Assembly (NCBI RefSeq): GCF_008079445.1
Contig: NZ_VRYH01000002.1
Span: forward strand, 248,001 to 312,000
DNA length: 64,000 bases
Source: Aidingimonas lacisalsi
GTDB lineage: Bacteria; Pseudomonadota; Gammaproteobacteria; Pseudomonadales; Halomonadaceae
Direction: 5' to 3'
Shown piece after piece: positions 17,218 to 26,205 of this stretch. The translations under genes were made by a program, and so were the position numbers. Every line of letters begins with the position of its first letter. Position 1 is the stretch's first letter. The notes below the pieces were generated by a model. That model did no database searches and was not told where the DNA came from. It saw nothing but the letters and a program-made list of their open reading frames with translations.

Positions 17218-18612
17218 TTATCCTCGTGACGTTTGTGCGTTGCCCGACGCGGGTTGTGTCAGCAGGCTGAGAATGATGAGTGCGAATGTGGCCAGCGGCA
17301 TGGCGACCAGGACGCTGTTCCAATCGAGCGGTTTATTCAGTCCGATTTCCCAGATCAGGGTGACCGCGCCACCAGTGATCATGCCTGCCAGCCCTCCCAG
17401 GGGCGTGGCACGCTTCCATAGCAAAGCCGCCAGCAGGGCAGGCGTGATGGCTGCGCCGTACATCCCGTAAGAGTACATCTGGATGGCCAGTACGCTGGGA
17501 AAAAAGGCCCCCAAAACGTAAGCGACGATACCCAGCCCGGCGACACTGATGCGGTTGAACACCAGTCGCTTCGCTGAAGGAATGGAAACATTAAACAAGC
17601 CGGTGATGATGTCCTGCGTCAAATTGGCTGAGCAAGAGAGAAGATAGGAGTTGCCCGTCGTCAGGATGAGCGCCACCACCGAGGACAACAACAGCGCCCC
17701 TAATACACCCGGCAGGCCTTGCTGTGCCATGACCAGCATGGCGGTATCGGGATTGATATCCGGGAATAATACGCGGGCACTGCTGACAAAGAGCACGATC
17801 AGTACAATGCTGATAAAGCCCGTGATCATGAAGCCCATCGCCGAGCGGCGTGCTGTGGTTGCATCCGTGGCCGCGGCAAAACGCTGAAAGAGATTCTGGT
17901 CTCCCAGCAGCAGAAGGAACAGGGGAAGGAAATAGCCGATGGCCTGCCACAAGCTGAGTCCTCCCGTGAGCGAGAGTTGCTCACTGGGCAAGGCGCCGAG
18001 CATGCTCGAGAACCCGCCTAGTTCGCTTAAGACAATCGGTACCCCGATCAGCATGCTAACGAAAATGATGATCGCGCTGATGAAGTCCGTGTACGCGACC
18101 GACACCAGCCCACCTAAGGTGGCTAGCATCGTGATAATGCCAGCCGAAATGAGGGTTCCTTGCCAAGTCGGAAGGCCAAAGGCGATGTTGAGCGCATAGC
18201 CCCCGCCCAGGAATTGATAGGAAACGATGCCGACATAGGCAAGCAGAATGATCAATGATGCAACGGTGCGTGCATGCTTGCCATAGCGCGTTTCGATCAG
18301 TTCGGGGATGGTGGTCGCCTCGGACTCCCGGATACGCCTGGCCAGAAACCAGTACATGACAAACGCGCCGATAGGGGTGCCGGCGAAGAAGAAAATCGCG
18401 GCGCCCGGACCGTTCTGGAAGACGAAGCTGGCACCGCCAATCACCGAGCCGGAGCCGACAAAAGTGGCGAGCAGCGTCCCCGTAACGACGAAAAAAGGTA
18501 GGGAACGTCCCGCGACGAGAAAGTCGGTGTCATTGTGGACTTTGCGTTTTGAAAAGTAGATGCCCGCCAGGACCATCGAGATCAGGTACACAATCAATAT
18601 CGTTGCATGCAT
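17218..18612 (-). CDS. Sodium/solute symporter (SSS family)
   Basis: About 464 residues and 13 predicted transmembrane segments. The SSS signature is clear: VAGRSLPFFVVTGTLLATFVGSGSVIGGASFVFQNGPGA near the N-terminus and GGLVSVAYTDFISAIIIF in the middle. I chose the ATG at 18612 (MHATILIVYL), which begins the first membrane helix; the frame is open upstream but that part is not membrane-like and overlaps TetR. It imports an organic solute with Na+, probably the substrate of the downstream amidohydrolase. Confidence 0.9.
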   Translation of the reverse strand: MHATILIVYLISMVLAGIYFSKRKVHNDTDFLVAGRSLPFFVVTGTLLATFVGSGSVIGGASFVFQNGPGAAIFFFAGTPIGAFVMYWFLARRIRESEATTIPELIETRYGKHARTVASLIILLAYVGIVSYQFLGGGYALNIAFGLPTWQGTLISAGIITMLATLGGLVSVAYTDFISAIIIFVSMLIGVPIVLSELGGFSSMLGALPSEQLSLTGGLSLWQAIGYFLPLFLLLLGDQNLFQRFAAATDATTARRSAMGFMITGFISIVLIVLFVSSARVLFPDINPDTAMLVMAQQGLPGVLGALLLSSVVALILTTGNSYLLSCSANLTQDIITGLFNVSIPSAKRLVFNRISVAGLGIVAYVLGAFFPSVLAIQMYSYGMYGAAITPALLAALLWKRATPLGGLAGMITGGAVTLIWEIGLNKPLDWNSVLVAMPLATFALIILSLLTQPASGNAQTSRG

Positions 18613-18695
18613 GGTGTCGATTCCCGTTTGAGGTTGTTGTCGAGAGACGTTGTCAAGAGGAGATGACGCACTGGAACGCAATGACGCAGTCGCGC

Positions 18696-19280
18696 TCAGG
18701 CAGTGATTTGCTGTCGTAAGATGGCTTTCCAACTGTTCAATAAGCCGTTGAAATATTGTGTGTCTTCGCGAAACACACTCTGCGTCCCCATGCCGCGGAG
18801 CAGATTCATGGACAGGTTCATCAAGTTGGTCGCTTGTTCAGCAGGCAGATGGGGAAAGAGGCGCTGCCAGATGACGTCGATACGTGCGTGAAAGTGTTGT
18901 ACCTGGGGCGTCAACAGCGTTTTGAAGTCCGGCTCGTGACGTGCCTTCAAGGCGATTTCGAGCGTGACCATATAGAGCTGTCCGCTCATGTGACGCCACA
19001 TGAGATCGAGAAACCCATCTAGGGATAGACGATCGGCATGGACGTCATCGACACCGCGTTCGAGGGTGTCGACGAACTCGGCTAGGACTTTCTCAATCGC
19101 TTGGGCTAATAACTCTTCCTTGTTGGAGAAATGGTGAGTCAATGCCCCCTTTGACACGTCCGCTTCGTGGGCGACGCGATCAAGCCGGAAGCTATGAAAC
19201 CCATCGCGTTCCAGGCAGATCAGGGTGGCGTTCAGCAGCTTCTGCCGCGTTTCCCTGCTCTTGCGTTGTTGCCACTTCAT
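18696..19280 (-). CDS. TetR-family transcriptional regulator
   Basis: A 194-residue TetR protein. The N-terminal helix-turn-helix is RDGFHSFRLDRVAHEADVSKGALTHHFSNKEELL; the rest is the helical ligand domain. The gene heads the tetR-symporter-amidohydrolase set, with 83 bp to the symporter start. A palindromic operator lies upstream (19347-19364), so autoregulation and control of the operon are likely. The ligand is unknown. Confidence 0.92.
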   Translation of the reverse strand: MKWQQRKSRETRQKLLNATLICLERDGFHSFRLDRVAHEADVSKGALTHHFSNKEELLAQAIEKVLAEFVDTLERGVDDVHADRLSLDGFLDLMWRHMSGQLYMVTLEIALKARHEPDFKTLLTPQVQHFHARIDVIWQRLFPHLPAEQATNLMNLSMNLLRGMGTQSVFREDTQYFNGLLNSWKAILRQQITA

Positions 19281-19346
19281 GATATCGCTCTCTGGTGTTG
19301 CCAGCTGTTGTTATACGACCGATTCCAGTAATGCCATTTAAAAAAC

Positions 19347-19364
19347 AAACCGTCAAGTCGGTTT
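19347..19364. promoter_or_regulatory. Palindromic operator upstream of tetR
   Basis: AAACCG (19347-19352) and CGGTTT (19359-19364) flank TCAAGT. The spacing and the ACCG...CGGT half-sites are typical of TetR-family operators. It sits 66 bp before the tetR start. Confidence 0.6.
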
Positions 19365-19473
19365 TTATTGGTTCAATGCCTCAGGTGCATAGCTAGGGAA
19401 GAGTAAGCAATCACTATCTGAATGGTCTTGACCAGACCTTCCATTGCCAGCTTTCGCTGACCGAAGATCGCAC

Positions 19474-20058
19474 TTAGCCGCGAGTCTCGATGCGAATGCG
19501 CTCGGCGGTTTCCTGCAGCAATCGCAGGATGCGCTGCTGGGCGTCGGGAGGGGCATGGCGGCTTTCGTGCAGCGCGGCCTTGAGGTCCATGCGGGCGCTG
19601 AGCATGTCCTGGGCCAGCGGCATCGCCAGGGTGTCATCGTCGAGCGCCTCACTCATCGAAGCGAACAGGGCGTTCAACTTGCGTCCGGCAGAGCGCAGTC
19701 GTGACGCGACGCGTTCCGCGGCGTCGGCATTGTCGTGCAGCCATTGCTTGCCCTCCCGCGTGACTCGGTAGTACTTACGGCGCCCCTGGCGATGCTGGGT
19801 CAGCAAGCCGCGGTCGCTGAGATCCTTCAGCGCAGGGTAGAGCACGCCCGGGCTGGGGCGATAGAAACCATTGGAGAGTTGTTCGATGCGCTCGCTCAAC
19901 TGGCTGCCGTAGCTTTCCTCGTCGGCCAGCAGCGCAAGCGAGATGATGCTCAGGTCCCGGGCGGATAGCTTGCGCGTGGCGGGCATGCCGAGCGGCAGGG
20001 CAGCGTCCTGGCTCGAGGATGACGTCAGGTCGTCGTTGTCAGCAGCAGAATCGGGCAT
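19474..20058 (-). CDS. PadR-family transcriptional regulator
   Basis: A 194-residue protein with the PadR winged helix: LSIISLALLADEESYGSQLSERIEQLSNGFYRPSPGVLYPALKDLSDRGLLTQHRQGRRKYYRVTREGKQWL (about residues 35-110), followed by a helical dimerisation tail. PadR proteins repress detoxification, efflux or metal-related genes. It lies between the TetR operon and the iron-uptake locus on the same strand; a terminator separates it from the TonB receptor gene, so a functional link to iron is possible but not shown. Confidence 0.92.
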   Translation of the reverse strand: MPDSAADNDDLTSSSSQDAALPLGMPATRKLSARDLSIISLALLADEESYGSQLSERIEQLSNGFYRPSPGVLYPALKDLSDRGLLTQHRQGRRKYYRVTREGKQWLHDNADAAERVASRLRSAGRKLNALFASMSEALDDDTLAMPLAQDMLSARMDLKAALHESRHAPPDAQQRILRLLQETAERIRIETRG

Positions 20059-20164
20059 CGAGACGCCTTATGCATGGATAGGTCACGACATGCCATTGTA
20101 GAGGGCAGGGCGAGGCATTTGCCATGCCGTGTGACGTTCCGATAGCGGAGAAGGGCGGAAAATC

Positions 20165-20188
20165 CGGGAGCGGCATGTACCGCTCCCG
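20165..20188 (-). terminator. Terminator after the TonB receptor gene
   Basis: CGGGAGCGG (20165-20173) pairs with CCGCTCCCG (20180-20188) over 6 nt. Read on the minus strand it lies 17 bp after the receptor stop and is followed by GATTTTCC, a short T-run. Confidence 0.75.
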
Positions 20189-20204
20189 AGGAGTAAGCCG
20201 AAGG

Positions 20205-22211
20205 TCAGAAGCTGACGTTGATACCGGCGTTGAAGCGACGGCCATCGAGCACGCGATCGTAGTCGTCGGCATCAATCTGCTTGTCGAACAGGTTATAGAT
20301 GCCGCCATACAACGAGACGCGCGAGTTCAGGCGATGGCGTATCCCGGCATCCACCAGGGTGTAGCTGGGATAAGAGTCACTAAGCCCGCGGCGGCTGGCG
20401 ACACGTTCGGTGTCTCCCTTGTAGCGCGCCTGGGACCACAGCAGCGTCTGCTCGCCGGCCTGCCAGTCCAGGCCGAGGCTGGCGCGGTGGCGAGGTTGAT
20501 CGTTGAGCGGAAGCCCCGCATTGTCGCCACTTTTCTGCTCGCTGTCGGTAAAGGTGTAGGTGGCGGAGACATCTACACGATCGGTGACGGGGGCATCCAG
20601 GGTCAGCTCGACGCCATTGACCTGGGCCTCGTCCACGTTGCGGTATTGATAGATGGCATCATACGACTCGCCGAGGTGCAGGCAACTGGCATCCACACCG
20701 TCGCGGGTATCGCAGATGACCGGCTTGTCGATCTTGTCCTCGTAGTCGGTCTGATAGACCGTGGCGCTGGCCTTGAGACCATTATCGCCCTGCCAGAGCG
20801 CGGCCAGTTCGTAGGTCGTACTCTTCTCGGGTTGCAGGTCGGAGTTGCCGACGTCTCGGCAGTCCGGGCAGCCGGGGCCACCGCCACCTTCGACCCAACT
20901 GTCGTCGCCTTCCTTGAGATCCGGCGTGCGATAGCCGGCACTGACGCCTCCCTTGAACGTCAGGTTCCGGGTGGCGGAGAACACACCATAAAGACGAGGC
21001 ACGAACTCATCTCCGTAGTTCTCGTCCTTGACCCAGCGCGCACCGGTGGTCAGTGAGAAGCGGTTCGTCATGAACCACTCGTCCTCGGCGAACAGCGCCA
21101 TGTCCCAGCGTTCCAGGTTGGAGGCGCCCAGGCCACGGTCGGGGTTCTCGGTTTCCTGTTCGCGGTATTGCGCGCCCATGGTCAGCAGGTGATCGCCAAG
21201 CGTCAGCACGGTGGACGAGTTGGCGGTGACACGCTCGTAGGTCGATTGGTAGGACGCGTCATCCTGATTGAGCTCTGCGCGCTGCACATAGCTGCGCGTG
21301 GTGACAGTGTCGCTCCACTCGAGCTGGTGGCGCAGCGTCTGGTGACGACGGCGAGTCTGCAGGTTGCGATCGCTGCCGGTCATGTCGGCCGAGGCTTCGG
21401 TGTCCTGGGTGGCGTGACTCGCCTCGAAGCTGATCCGGTTGGTCTCGTTGGGTGCCCAGTCCAGCTCGGCCGACATATCGCGACGGTCGAATCCACTGTA
21501 GCCGCCTTCCCTCCGGTCCTCGTCACGAGCGAGCACGGAGCCGGTCAGGGTGGCCGAGAGGGTGTCCTCGATCAGCGGGCCGCCGAGCCGGAACTGTGAC
21601 TTGTGACGATCGCCGGAGGCCGAGTCTTCCTGCACCATGGTGTCCAGGTTGACGTTACCGCTCCACTCATCGCTGACCGGTTTGGTGATCACGTTGATCA
21701 CGCCGCCCAGCGCATCCGAGCCGTACAGCGTCGACATCGGCCCGCGAATCACCTCGATGCGCTTGATATCCGACATGGGCGGCAACCAGCCGAATTCGGC
21801 GCCCGAACCATAGCCGTTGTAGTAGGCCTGTTGTGAGCCCTGGGGAATGCCATCGACCAGGATCAGAGTGTACTTGGAATCCATGCCACGAATGGAAATT
21901 TCACCGGTGCCGCCCTTGCCGGAAGGGCCTTCGTCGAGATACAGACCGGGGATATCCTGCAGCGCTTGGCTGATGTCGCGGTAGGACTTGCCGGCGAGCT
22001 CTTCCTCGGTCACCACCGAGATACTGGCCGGAGCATTGATCGGGTCGACGGCGTATCCGGACGCCGAGGCGGAGGTCACCGTCATGGTCGATAATTCTGT
22101 GGTCGCTGATTGCGCCAGCGCCGGGCTGGTGGCCAGGCAACACAGTGACACGCAGGCAAGTCGCCCTGCTTGACGAGAGGGTAGTGGCATCGTGCGAGTG
22201 ACGTTTTCCAT
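20205..22211 (-). CDS. TonB-dependent outer-membrane receptor, FepA/CirA-like
   Basis: About 668 residues. The signal peptide ends near SPALAQS; the TonB-box region is followed by the plug with IPGLYLDEG, ISIRGMDSKYTLILVDGIPQ and IEVIRGPMSTLYGSDALGGVINVITK. The barrel ends in a terminal Phe (GINVSF), needed for BAM assembly, and NSDLQPEKSTTYE is the usual NPDLKPE-type motif. I chose the ATG at 22211 because it gives a proper signal peptide. It lies 176 bp downstream of the hmu operon and probably imports haem or an iron chelate; the plug looks more like a siderophore receptor than a classic haem receptor. Confidence 0.92.
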   Translation of the reverse strand: MENVTRTMPLPSRQAGRLACVSLCCLATSPALAQSATTELSTMTVTSASASGYAVDPINAPASISVVTEEELAGKSYRDISQALQDIPGLYLDEGPSGKGGTGEISIRGMDSKYTLILVDGIPQGSQQAYYNGYGSGAEFGWLPPMSDIKRIEVIRGPMSTLYGSDALGGVINVITKPVSDEWSGNVNLDTMVQEDSASGDRHKSQFRLGGPLIEDTLSATLTGSVLARDEDRREGGYSGFDRRDMSAELDWAPNETNRISFEASHATQDTEASADMTGSDRNLQTRRRHQTLRHQLEWSDTVTTRSYVQRAELNQDDASYQSTYERVTANSSTVLTLGDHLLTMGAQYREQETENPDRGLGASNLERWDMALFAEDEWFMTNRFSLTTGARWVKDENYGDEFVPRLYGVFSATRNLTFKGGVSAGYRTPDLKEGDDSWVEGGGGPGCPDCRDVGNSDLQPEKSTTYELAALWQGDNGLKASATVYQTDYEDKIDKPVICDTRDGVDASCLHLGESYDAIYQYRNVDEAQVNGVELTLDAPVTDRVDVSATYTFTDSEQKSGDNAGLPLNDQPRHRASLGLDWQAGEQTLLWSQARYKGDTERVASRRGLSDSYPSYTLVDAGIRHRLNSRVSLYGGIYNLFDKQIDADDYDRVLDGRRFNAGINVSF

Positions 22212-22387
22212 GGTGCGTTGATCGATCCGTAAGTTCTGGAAGCTGCCGTCTGCGACGCGTGGTGGCAGGCAGTGCGGCGCTTCGTTGTGTGTCAATCGCT
22301 AGTGACGGTGCCGTACCGACGTTGTCGGTGATCGGTGTTGTTTGAAGGCCGACGTTATTGGCTATGCCGGCTCATCGTGCGCAGCGC

Positions 22388-23065
22388 TCAGCCGCGGTAG
22401 CGAGATACGCTGAACATGCCACGCCCGATCGGCATCAGGCGGGTGGTGAAACGTGCGTCGCGCACTATCTCGTGGCGGAAGTCGCCGGGTGTCTCGTCGA
22501 AGTGGTCGAGGTTGTCGGCGACAACCCAGGCGCCCGACGTCAATTGGTTAACCAACCCCTCGAGAACCGGCAGGTACAGCGACTTGTCGCCATCCAGAAA
22601 GACGAAATCCACCGGGCCCTCGATATCGGCCAGGGTGTCGCGAGCGTCGCCGAGGCGGATCTCGGCGCGCTGCGAAAGTCCCGCATCATGAAGGCTGGCC
22701 AGAGCATGCTCGCGTTTGTTGGCGTAATACTCGCTACCGATGACCTGGCCGTCGTTATCTTCGGCGGCGGCGGCCAGGTACAGTGTCGAGATACCGAAGG
22801 AGCTGCCGAATTCGACGATGCGTCGCGCCCCGGCGGCGCGCGCCAGCATGTAGAGCAGCGAGCCCTGGGCCGGGCCGATGGCCAGATAGGCATGCTGATA
22901 GTGCTCGGCCTGGCGGAAGTCGCGGTGGGTTCGCCCGGTAGCGGGCGTACCGTTTTCTGCTTGGGTGTCGCGCGCGCGGCGTCGTGCTTCGGCTTGAGCG
23001 CGGGCTTCGCCTTGCTCGCGTTCGAGAGTGCGAACGATGTCGTCACGATCCAGGGTGTCCGTCAT
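22388..23065 (-). CDS. Class I SAM-dependent O-methyltransferase family protein
   Basis: A 225-residue Rossmann methyltransferase: motif I is VEFGSSFGISTLYLAAA, preceded by GPAQGSLLYMLARAAGARR; FVFLDGDKSLY carries the acidic metal or cofactor residue. This is the catechol O-methyltransferase-like (methyltransferase family 3/24) group. It overlaps the end of hmuV by 4 bp, so it is translated with the haem transporter. Its substrate is unknown; a role in processing haem or a catechol iron ligand is possible. Confidence 0.85.
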   Translation of the reverse strand: MTDTLDRDDIVRTLEREQGEARAQAEARRRARDTQAENGTPATGRTHRDFRQAEHYQHAYLAIGPAQGSLLYMLARAAGARRIVEFGSSFGISTLYLAAAAEDNDGQVIGSEYYANKREHALASLHDAGLSQRAEIRLGDARDTLADIEGPVDFVFLDGDKSLYLPVLEGLVNQLTSGAWVVADNLDHFDETPGDFRHEIVRDARFTTRLMPIGRGMFSVSRYRG

Positions 23066-23871
23066 GTCGGAGTCTCCATATCAGCGTTCGTTGATCGAGC
23101 GCGTTTCACGTCAGTCGGGGTGGTGGTCACGACAACCGGACAGTCACGCTCCGGATGCCGCATCACACATACGGGTTGGCGATAGATGGCCTCGAGCTGG
23201 CCGCTCTCGAGGACGTCCCAGGGACGGCCGTGGGCGATCAGTCGCCCCTGGTCGAGCAAGGCCAAACGGTCGGCATGGGCGGCGGCCAGGTTGAGGTCAT
23301 GCATCACGGCGACCACACAATGCCCCTGGGCCGCCCAGTCAGCGGAGCGTTGCAGCAGGCGCTCCTGGTGTCGCAGATCGAGTGCCGCCGTCGGTTCATC
23401 CAGCAACAGGATCGGTGTCTGCTGAACACGCACGCGAGCAAAGGTGGTCCGCGCCTGTTCGCCCCCTGACAGCGTCATGGCATTGCGTTGCGCCAGTGGT
23501 TCGATCTCGACATCACGCATGGCCGTGCCGATGGTCCGTTCATCGTCGTCGGGTGGCAGGTCGCGCAGGGCGCGTCCCATGCGCACCACTTCCTCGACCC
23601 GATAGGCGAAGCGCAGCACGCTGTCCTGTGGCATGACCGCTCGCCAGGCGGCCAGCTCGCGCACGCTATAGGCCGCCACCGGACATTCATTGATTGCCAC
23701 GTGGCCGTCGCTCGGTGAACGGTCGCCGGCCATCAGGCCGAGCAGTGTCGATTTGCCGGCGCCATTGGGGCCGATCAATGCCGTCAGGCTACCTGCCGGG
23801 CAGTCCAGCGAGACATCGTCCAACAGCCGACGACCATCGAGCGTCAGCGAGGCATGGTGGACACTCAACAT
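23062..23871 (-). CDS. hmuV: Haem ABC transporter ATP-binding protein
   Basis: About 269 residues. Walker A is GPNGAGKSTLLGL, the ABC signature LSGGEQARTTFARV, Walker B PILLLDEPTAALD and the switch His in VMHDLNLAAAHADR. RNAMTLSGGE and the HmuV-like N-terminus (MLSVHHASLTLDGRRLLDDVSL) support the haem subfamily. The ATG at 23871 lies 1 bp after the hmuU stop region; longer upstream reading is an artefact. It powers HmuU. Confidence 0.92.
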   Translation of the reverse strand: MLSVHHASLTLDGRRLLDDVSLDCPAGSLTALIGPNGAGKSTLLGLMAGDRSPSDGHVAINECPVAAYSVRELAAWRAVMPQDSVLRFAYRVEEVVRMGRALRDLPPDDDERTIGTAMRDVEIEPLAQRNAMTLSGGEQARTTFARVRVQQTPILLLDEPTAALDLRHQERLLQRSADWAAQGHCVVAVMHDLNLAAAHADRLALLDQGRLIAHGRPWDVLESGQLEAIYRQPVCVMRHPERDCPVVVTTTPTDVKRARSTNADMETPT

Positions 23872-23872
23872 G

Positions 23873-24940
23873 TCAGTGCCCTCCGCCGGCTTGTCGCCGG
23901 GCCACCAGCCACAGGAAGAAGGGCCCTCCGAGACTGGCGGTGAGAATGCCGATGGGAATCTCGTTGGGCGGATCGAGACTGCGCGCGCCGAGATCGGCAA
24001 GCATCAGCAGCAGGCCACCGCCGATGGCGCTCAGGGGTAACAGGTGACGGTGGCCGGGGCCGATCAGTGTGCGCATCAAGTGCGGCACCACCAGCCCGAT
24101 GAAGCCGATGGTGCCGGTGAAGGCCACGGCCGCCGCGGTCAACAGGGCGGTCAAGGCGATCAGTCGGCGGCGCAGGCGGGTCACGTCGACGCCGGCATGA
24201 CGCGCCTGACGCTCGCCCAGGGCCAGCAGGTCCAGCGGGATGGCCTGGCGACGCAGCAGGACCAGGCCGACGAGTGCCAGTGGCGCGACGGTCAGCACGG
24301 GCGTCCAGCCGACACTGGCCAGCGACCCCATGGACCAGAACATCAGGCTCTCCAGTTGCTCGACACTGGCCAGGTAGGTCAGATAGCCGGTCATGGCGCC
24401 GGCCACGGCATTGATGGCGATGCCGATCAGCAGCAGGCGTGCGTTGTCGCCCTCGAACTGTGAAGGGCGCGCCAGCAGGTAGATCAACCAGGTCGTCACG
24501 AAGCCGCTGCAGAAGGCGCCGACCGGCAACGTCCAGGCACCCAGCACATCGATGCGCAGCACGATGATCATGACCGCACCGAGCGACGCACCACTGCTTA
24601 CGCCGACGATACCCGGGTCGGCCAGTGGATTGCCGAACAACCCCTGCATGGCGGCACCGGCCATGGCCAGGGACGCACCGATCAGCAGTGCCATGAGTGC
24701 GCGGGGAAGGCGTAGCTCCCAGAGCACCGCATGGGCGACGCCGGATTCGGAACCCGTCTGCATGGTCGTGCCGGAGAACGGGGCGATCAAGGCCGCCAGA
24801 AGTTCCTGCGAGGGCACCTGCACCACGCCGCTCATTACGCTCACCACCAGGCCGGCCAGCATGGCAAGCAGCAAGCCGGTGTACAGGCGATGGAGAGCCG
24901 AAGAACGCGATGGCATCAGCGTCGAGGTCAAGGTGGTCAT
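23873..24940 (-). CDS. hmuU: Haem/iron ABC transporter permease (FecCD family)
   Basis: A 355-residue FecCD permease with about ten membrane helices. Characteristic are LRLPRALMALLIGASLAMAGAAMQGLFGNPLADPGIVGVSSGASLGAV and, near the end, GTIGFIGLVVPHLMR. Its start overlaps the hmuT stop by 4 bp. The inner-membrane channel for the substrate delivered by HmuT. Confidence 0.94.
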   Translation of the reverse strand: MTTLTSTLMPSRSSALHRLYTGLLLAMLAGLVVSVMSGVVQVPSQELLAALIAPFSGTTMQTGSESGVAHAVLWELRLPRALMALLIGASLAMAGAAMQGLFGNPLADPGIVGVSSGASLGAVMIIVLRIDVLGAWTLPVGAFCSGFVTTWLIYLLARPSQFEGDNARLLLIGIAINAVAGAMTGYLTYLASVEQLESLMFWSMGSLASVGWTPVLTVAPLALVGLVLLRRQAIPLDLLALGERQARHAGVDVTRLRRRLIALTALLTAAAVAFTGTIGFIGLVVPHLMRTLIGPGHRHLLPLSAIGGGLLLMLADLGARSLDPPNEIPIGILTASLGGPFFLWLVARRQAGGGH

Positions 24941-25800
24941 GGTGTGTGCAAGGCCTCGGCGAGTGTGCGAGTGGCCTGGCCGCTGGTGGCGCCATCGAAC
25001 TTGACAGCGGCATGATCGAGCACGATCAGTCGCTGAGCGCTGGCCGCCGGGGTATGCGCCAGCCCCGGTACCTGTTGCCAGATACCCTCGGCACCGCCCA
25101 GCTCGGGCAGTTCGAGCCGCGAGACCAGCACCGCTTGTGGTGCCATCGACATGACCCCTTCAGCGCTCAGGCTTTGATAGCGCTCCAGGCCGGCCTCGGC
25201 GCCCACATTGATGCCGCCGGCACGGCGGATCAGCGCGTCCGCCGAGGTCGCCGCTCCGGCGCCGGTCACGGTTCCGGTACTTCCCGCGCCGCTGCTCGAG
25301 AGATGCAGCACCCTGACGTCGGGCCGGCCGTCGGCGATCCGTTTGGCGGTGGCATGGTCCTGCTCGATGTGCTGGATCAGTTGACGCCCCTGCGGTACGC
25401 GGTCGACGTACTCGGCCAGTCGGCGTATCCGCTCGGCCGGCGGCAGAGTGCGCCCGATCATGACTGGCTCGATACCCAGGCGCTCGGCCTGCTTGAGCAA
25501 TCCCCGATGGCGTGCCGGAGTCCCCGCGATGACATACTGCGGCTGCTCAGCCAACAGGCTTTCGGCAGAGGGCGGCCGATGATAACGCGTTGCTTCAGGT
25601 AGGTGCCCCTGCAAGCTCGGATCGTTCGGCATCAATACCAGTTGATCGCCGGCGCCCAGCGCCTCGATGATCTCGGCGTGGCCGGCGTTCAGCACCGCGA
25701 TCCGGGGGCACGCTTGAGCATGGGCACTGAGCGATATCAACACGACAAGCACCAGGCTGGTCCAGAAGCGTCGCAAGGATGAATACAGGACGAAAGGCAT
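24937..25800 (-). CDS. hmuT: Haem/iron periplasmic binding protein
   Basis: A 287-residue exported protein: signal peptide ending near SAHAQA, then the class III binding-protein fold (RIAVLNAGHAEIIEALGAGDQLV ... YHRPPSAESLLAEQPQYVIAG). The ATSADALIRRAGGINVG and AEGVMSMAPQAVLVS segments are typical of HmuT. It is the first gene of hmuTUV-methyltransferase and lies 53 bp downstream of a Fur-box-like site. Confidence 0.9.
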   Translation of the reverse strand: MPFVLYSSLRRFWTSLVLVVLISLSAHAQACPRIAVLNAGHAEIIEALGAGDQLVLMPNDPSLQGHLPEATRYHRPPSAESLLAEQPQYVIAGTPARHRGLLKQAERLGIEPVMIGRTLPPAERIRRLAEYVDRVPQGRQLIQHIEQDHATAKRIADGRPDVRVLHLSSSGAGSTGTVTGAGAATSADALIRRAGGINVGAEAGLERYQSLSAEGVMSMAPQAVLVSRLELPELGGAEGIWQQVPGLAHTPAASAQRLIVLDHAAVKFDGATSGQATRTLAEALHTP

Positions 25801-25850
25801 GTCGTTGGTTCCCGAGGAGTGTATGGCGTATGAATTATCTTACGATAAAA

Positions 25851-25873
25851 TGAATGAGAATCTATATCAATAG
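25851..25873 (-). promoter_or_regulatory. Fur-box-like site upstream of hmuT
   Basis: AATGAGAATCTATATCAAT (25853-25871) is close to the Fur consensus half AATGAGAAT followed by an ATC-containing half. It sits about 50 bp upstream of the hmuT start in an AT-rich stretch, as expected for iron-repressed haem uptake. Confidence 0.6.
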
Positions 25874-25892
25874 CAATGTTGTCCGAATCACT

Positions 25893-25935
25893 TTCTCACT
25901 CACTGATATTCCCCCACTCACCCTGGCGACGCCCT
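25893..25935 (-). repeat. recD 3'-end fragment A
   Basis: Read on the minus strand this encodes RVSGGNISE and a TGA stop, against RVSGLGISE-stop at the end of the real recD (46562-46600). At the DNA level the block CTCACTCACTGAT plus CCCACTCACCCTGGCGACGC matches the recD end with few changes. It lies directly left of the first cassette leader. Confidence 0.7.
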
Positions 25936-26029
25936 GTGTGTGGCCAAAGCCGGCATGTCAGGACCGGTGTATGCAGCCGGCGCTATATATACTTAACAAT
26001 CTGATTTTCAGTGGGTCGTGAGTCAGGTG

Positions 26030-26102
26030 GCGTGCAAAATAACATTGTTGAACGTGCCAGCGTGTTCAAGGCAATAAACGAGTTGTCGACTTAATACCTG
26101 TT
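26030..26102 (+). promoter_or_regulatory. attI-like leader of cassette array 1
   Basis: This 73-bp block matches the leader of array 2 (43492-43564) at 60 of 73 positions by hand alignment and without gaps. Both end at CCTR|TT and then diverge as TTGGAC and TTAAAT, both fitting the TTRRRY start of an integron cassette. The block contains the inverted repeat TTGAAC...GTTCAA and a possible promoter, TTGAAC with a 17-bp spacer to an AT-rich hexamer, which could drive the cassettes. There is no integrase gene beside it. Confidence 0.65.
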
Positions 26103-26205
26103 GGACGTCTTGCAGTACAGCCTATGTCGATTTTCTGGAGCCTAGTTCGACTAGCGGGTAGGGAGCGGGCGTCCCTTAGGCCCAGTTGATATAGGTGAGA
26201 ATAGT

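Noticed and set aside
20124-21056. 310-aa open frame on + opposite the TonB receptor gene
   Set aside because: It is an antisense shadow of the receptor with no family resemblance; the receptor has complete plug and barrel motifs.
23865-25013. 382-aa frame overlapping hmuU on the same strand
   Set aside because: Arg/His/Pro-rich composition and full overlap with a clear FecCD permease show it to be an out-of-frame shadow.
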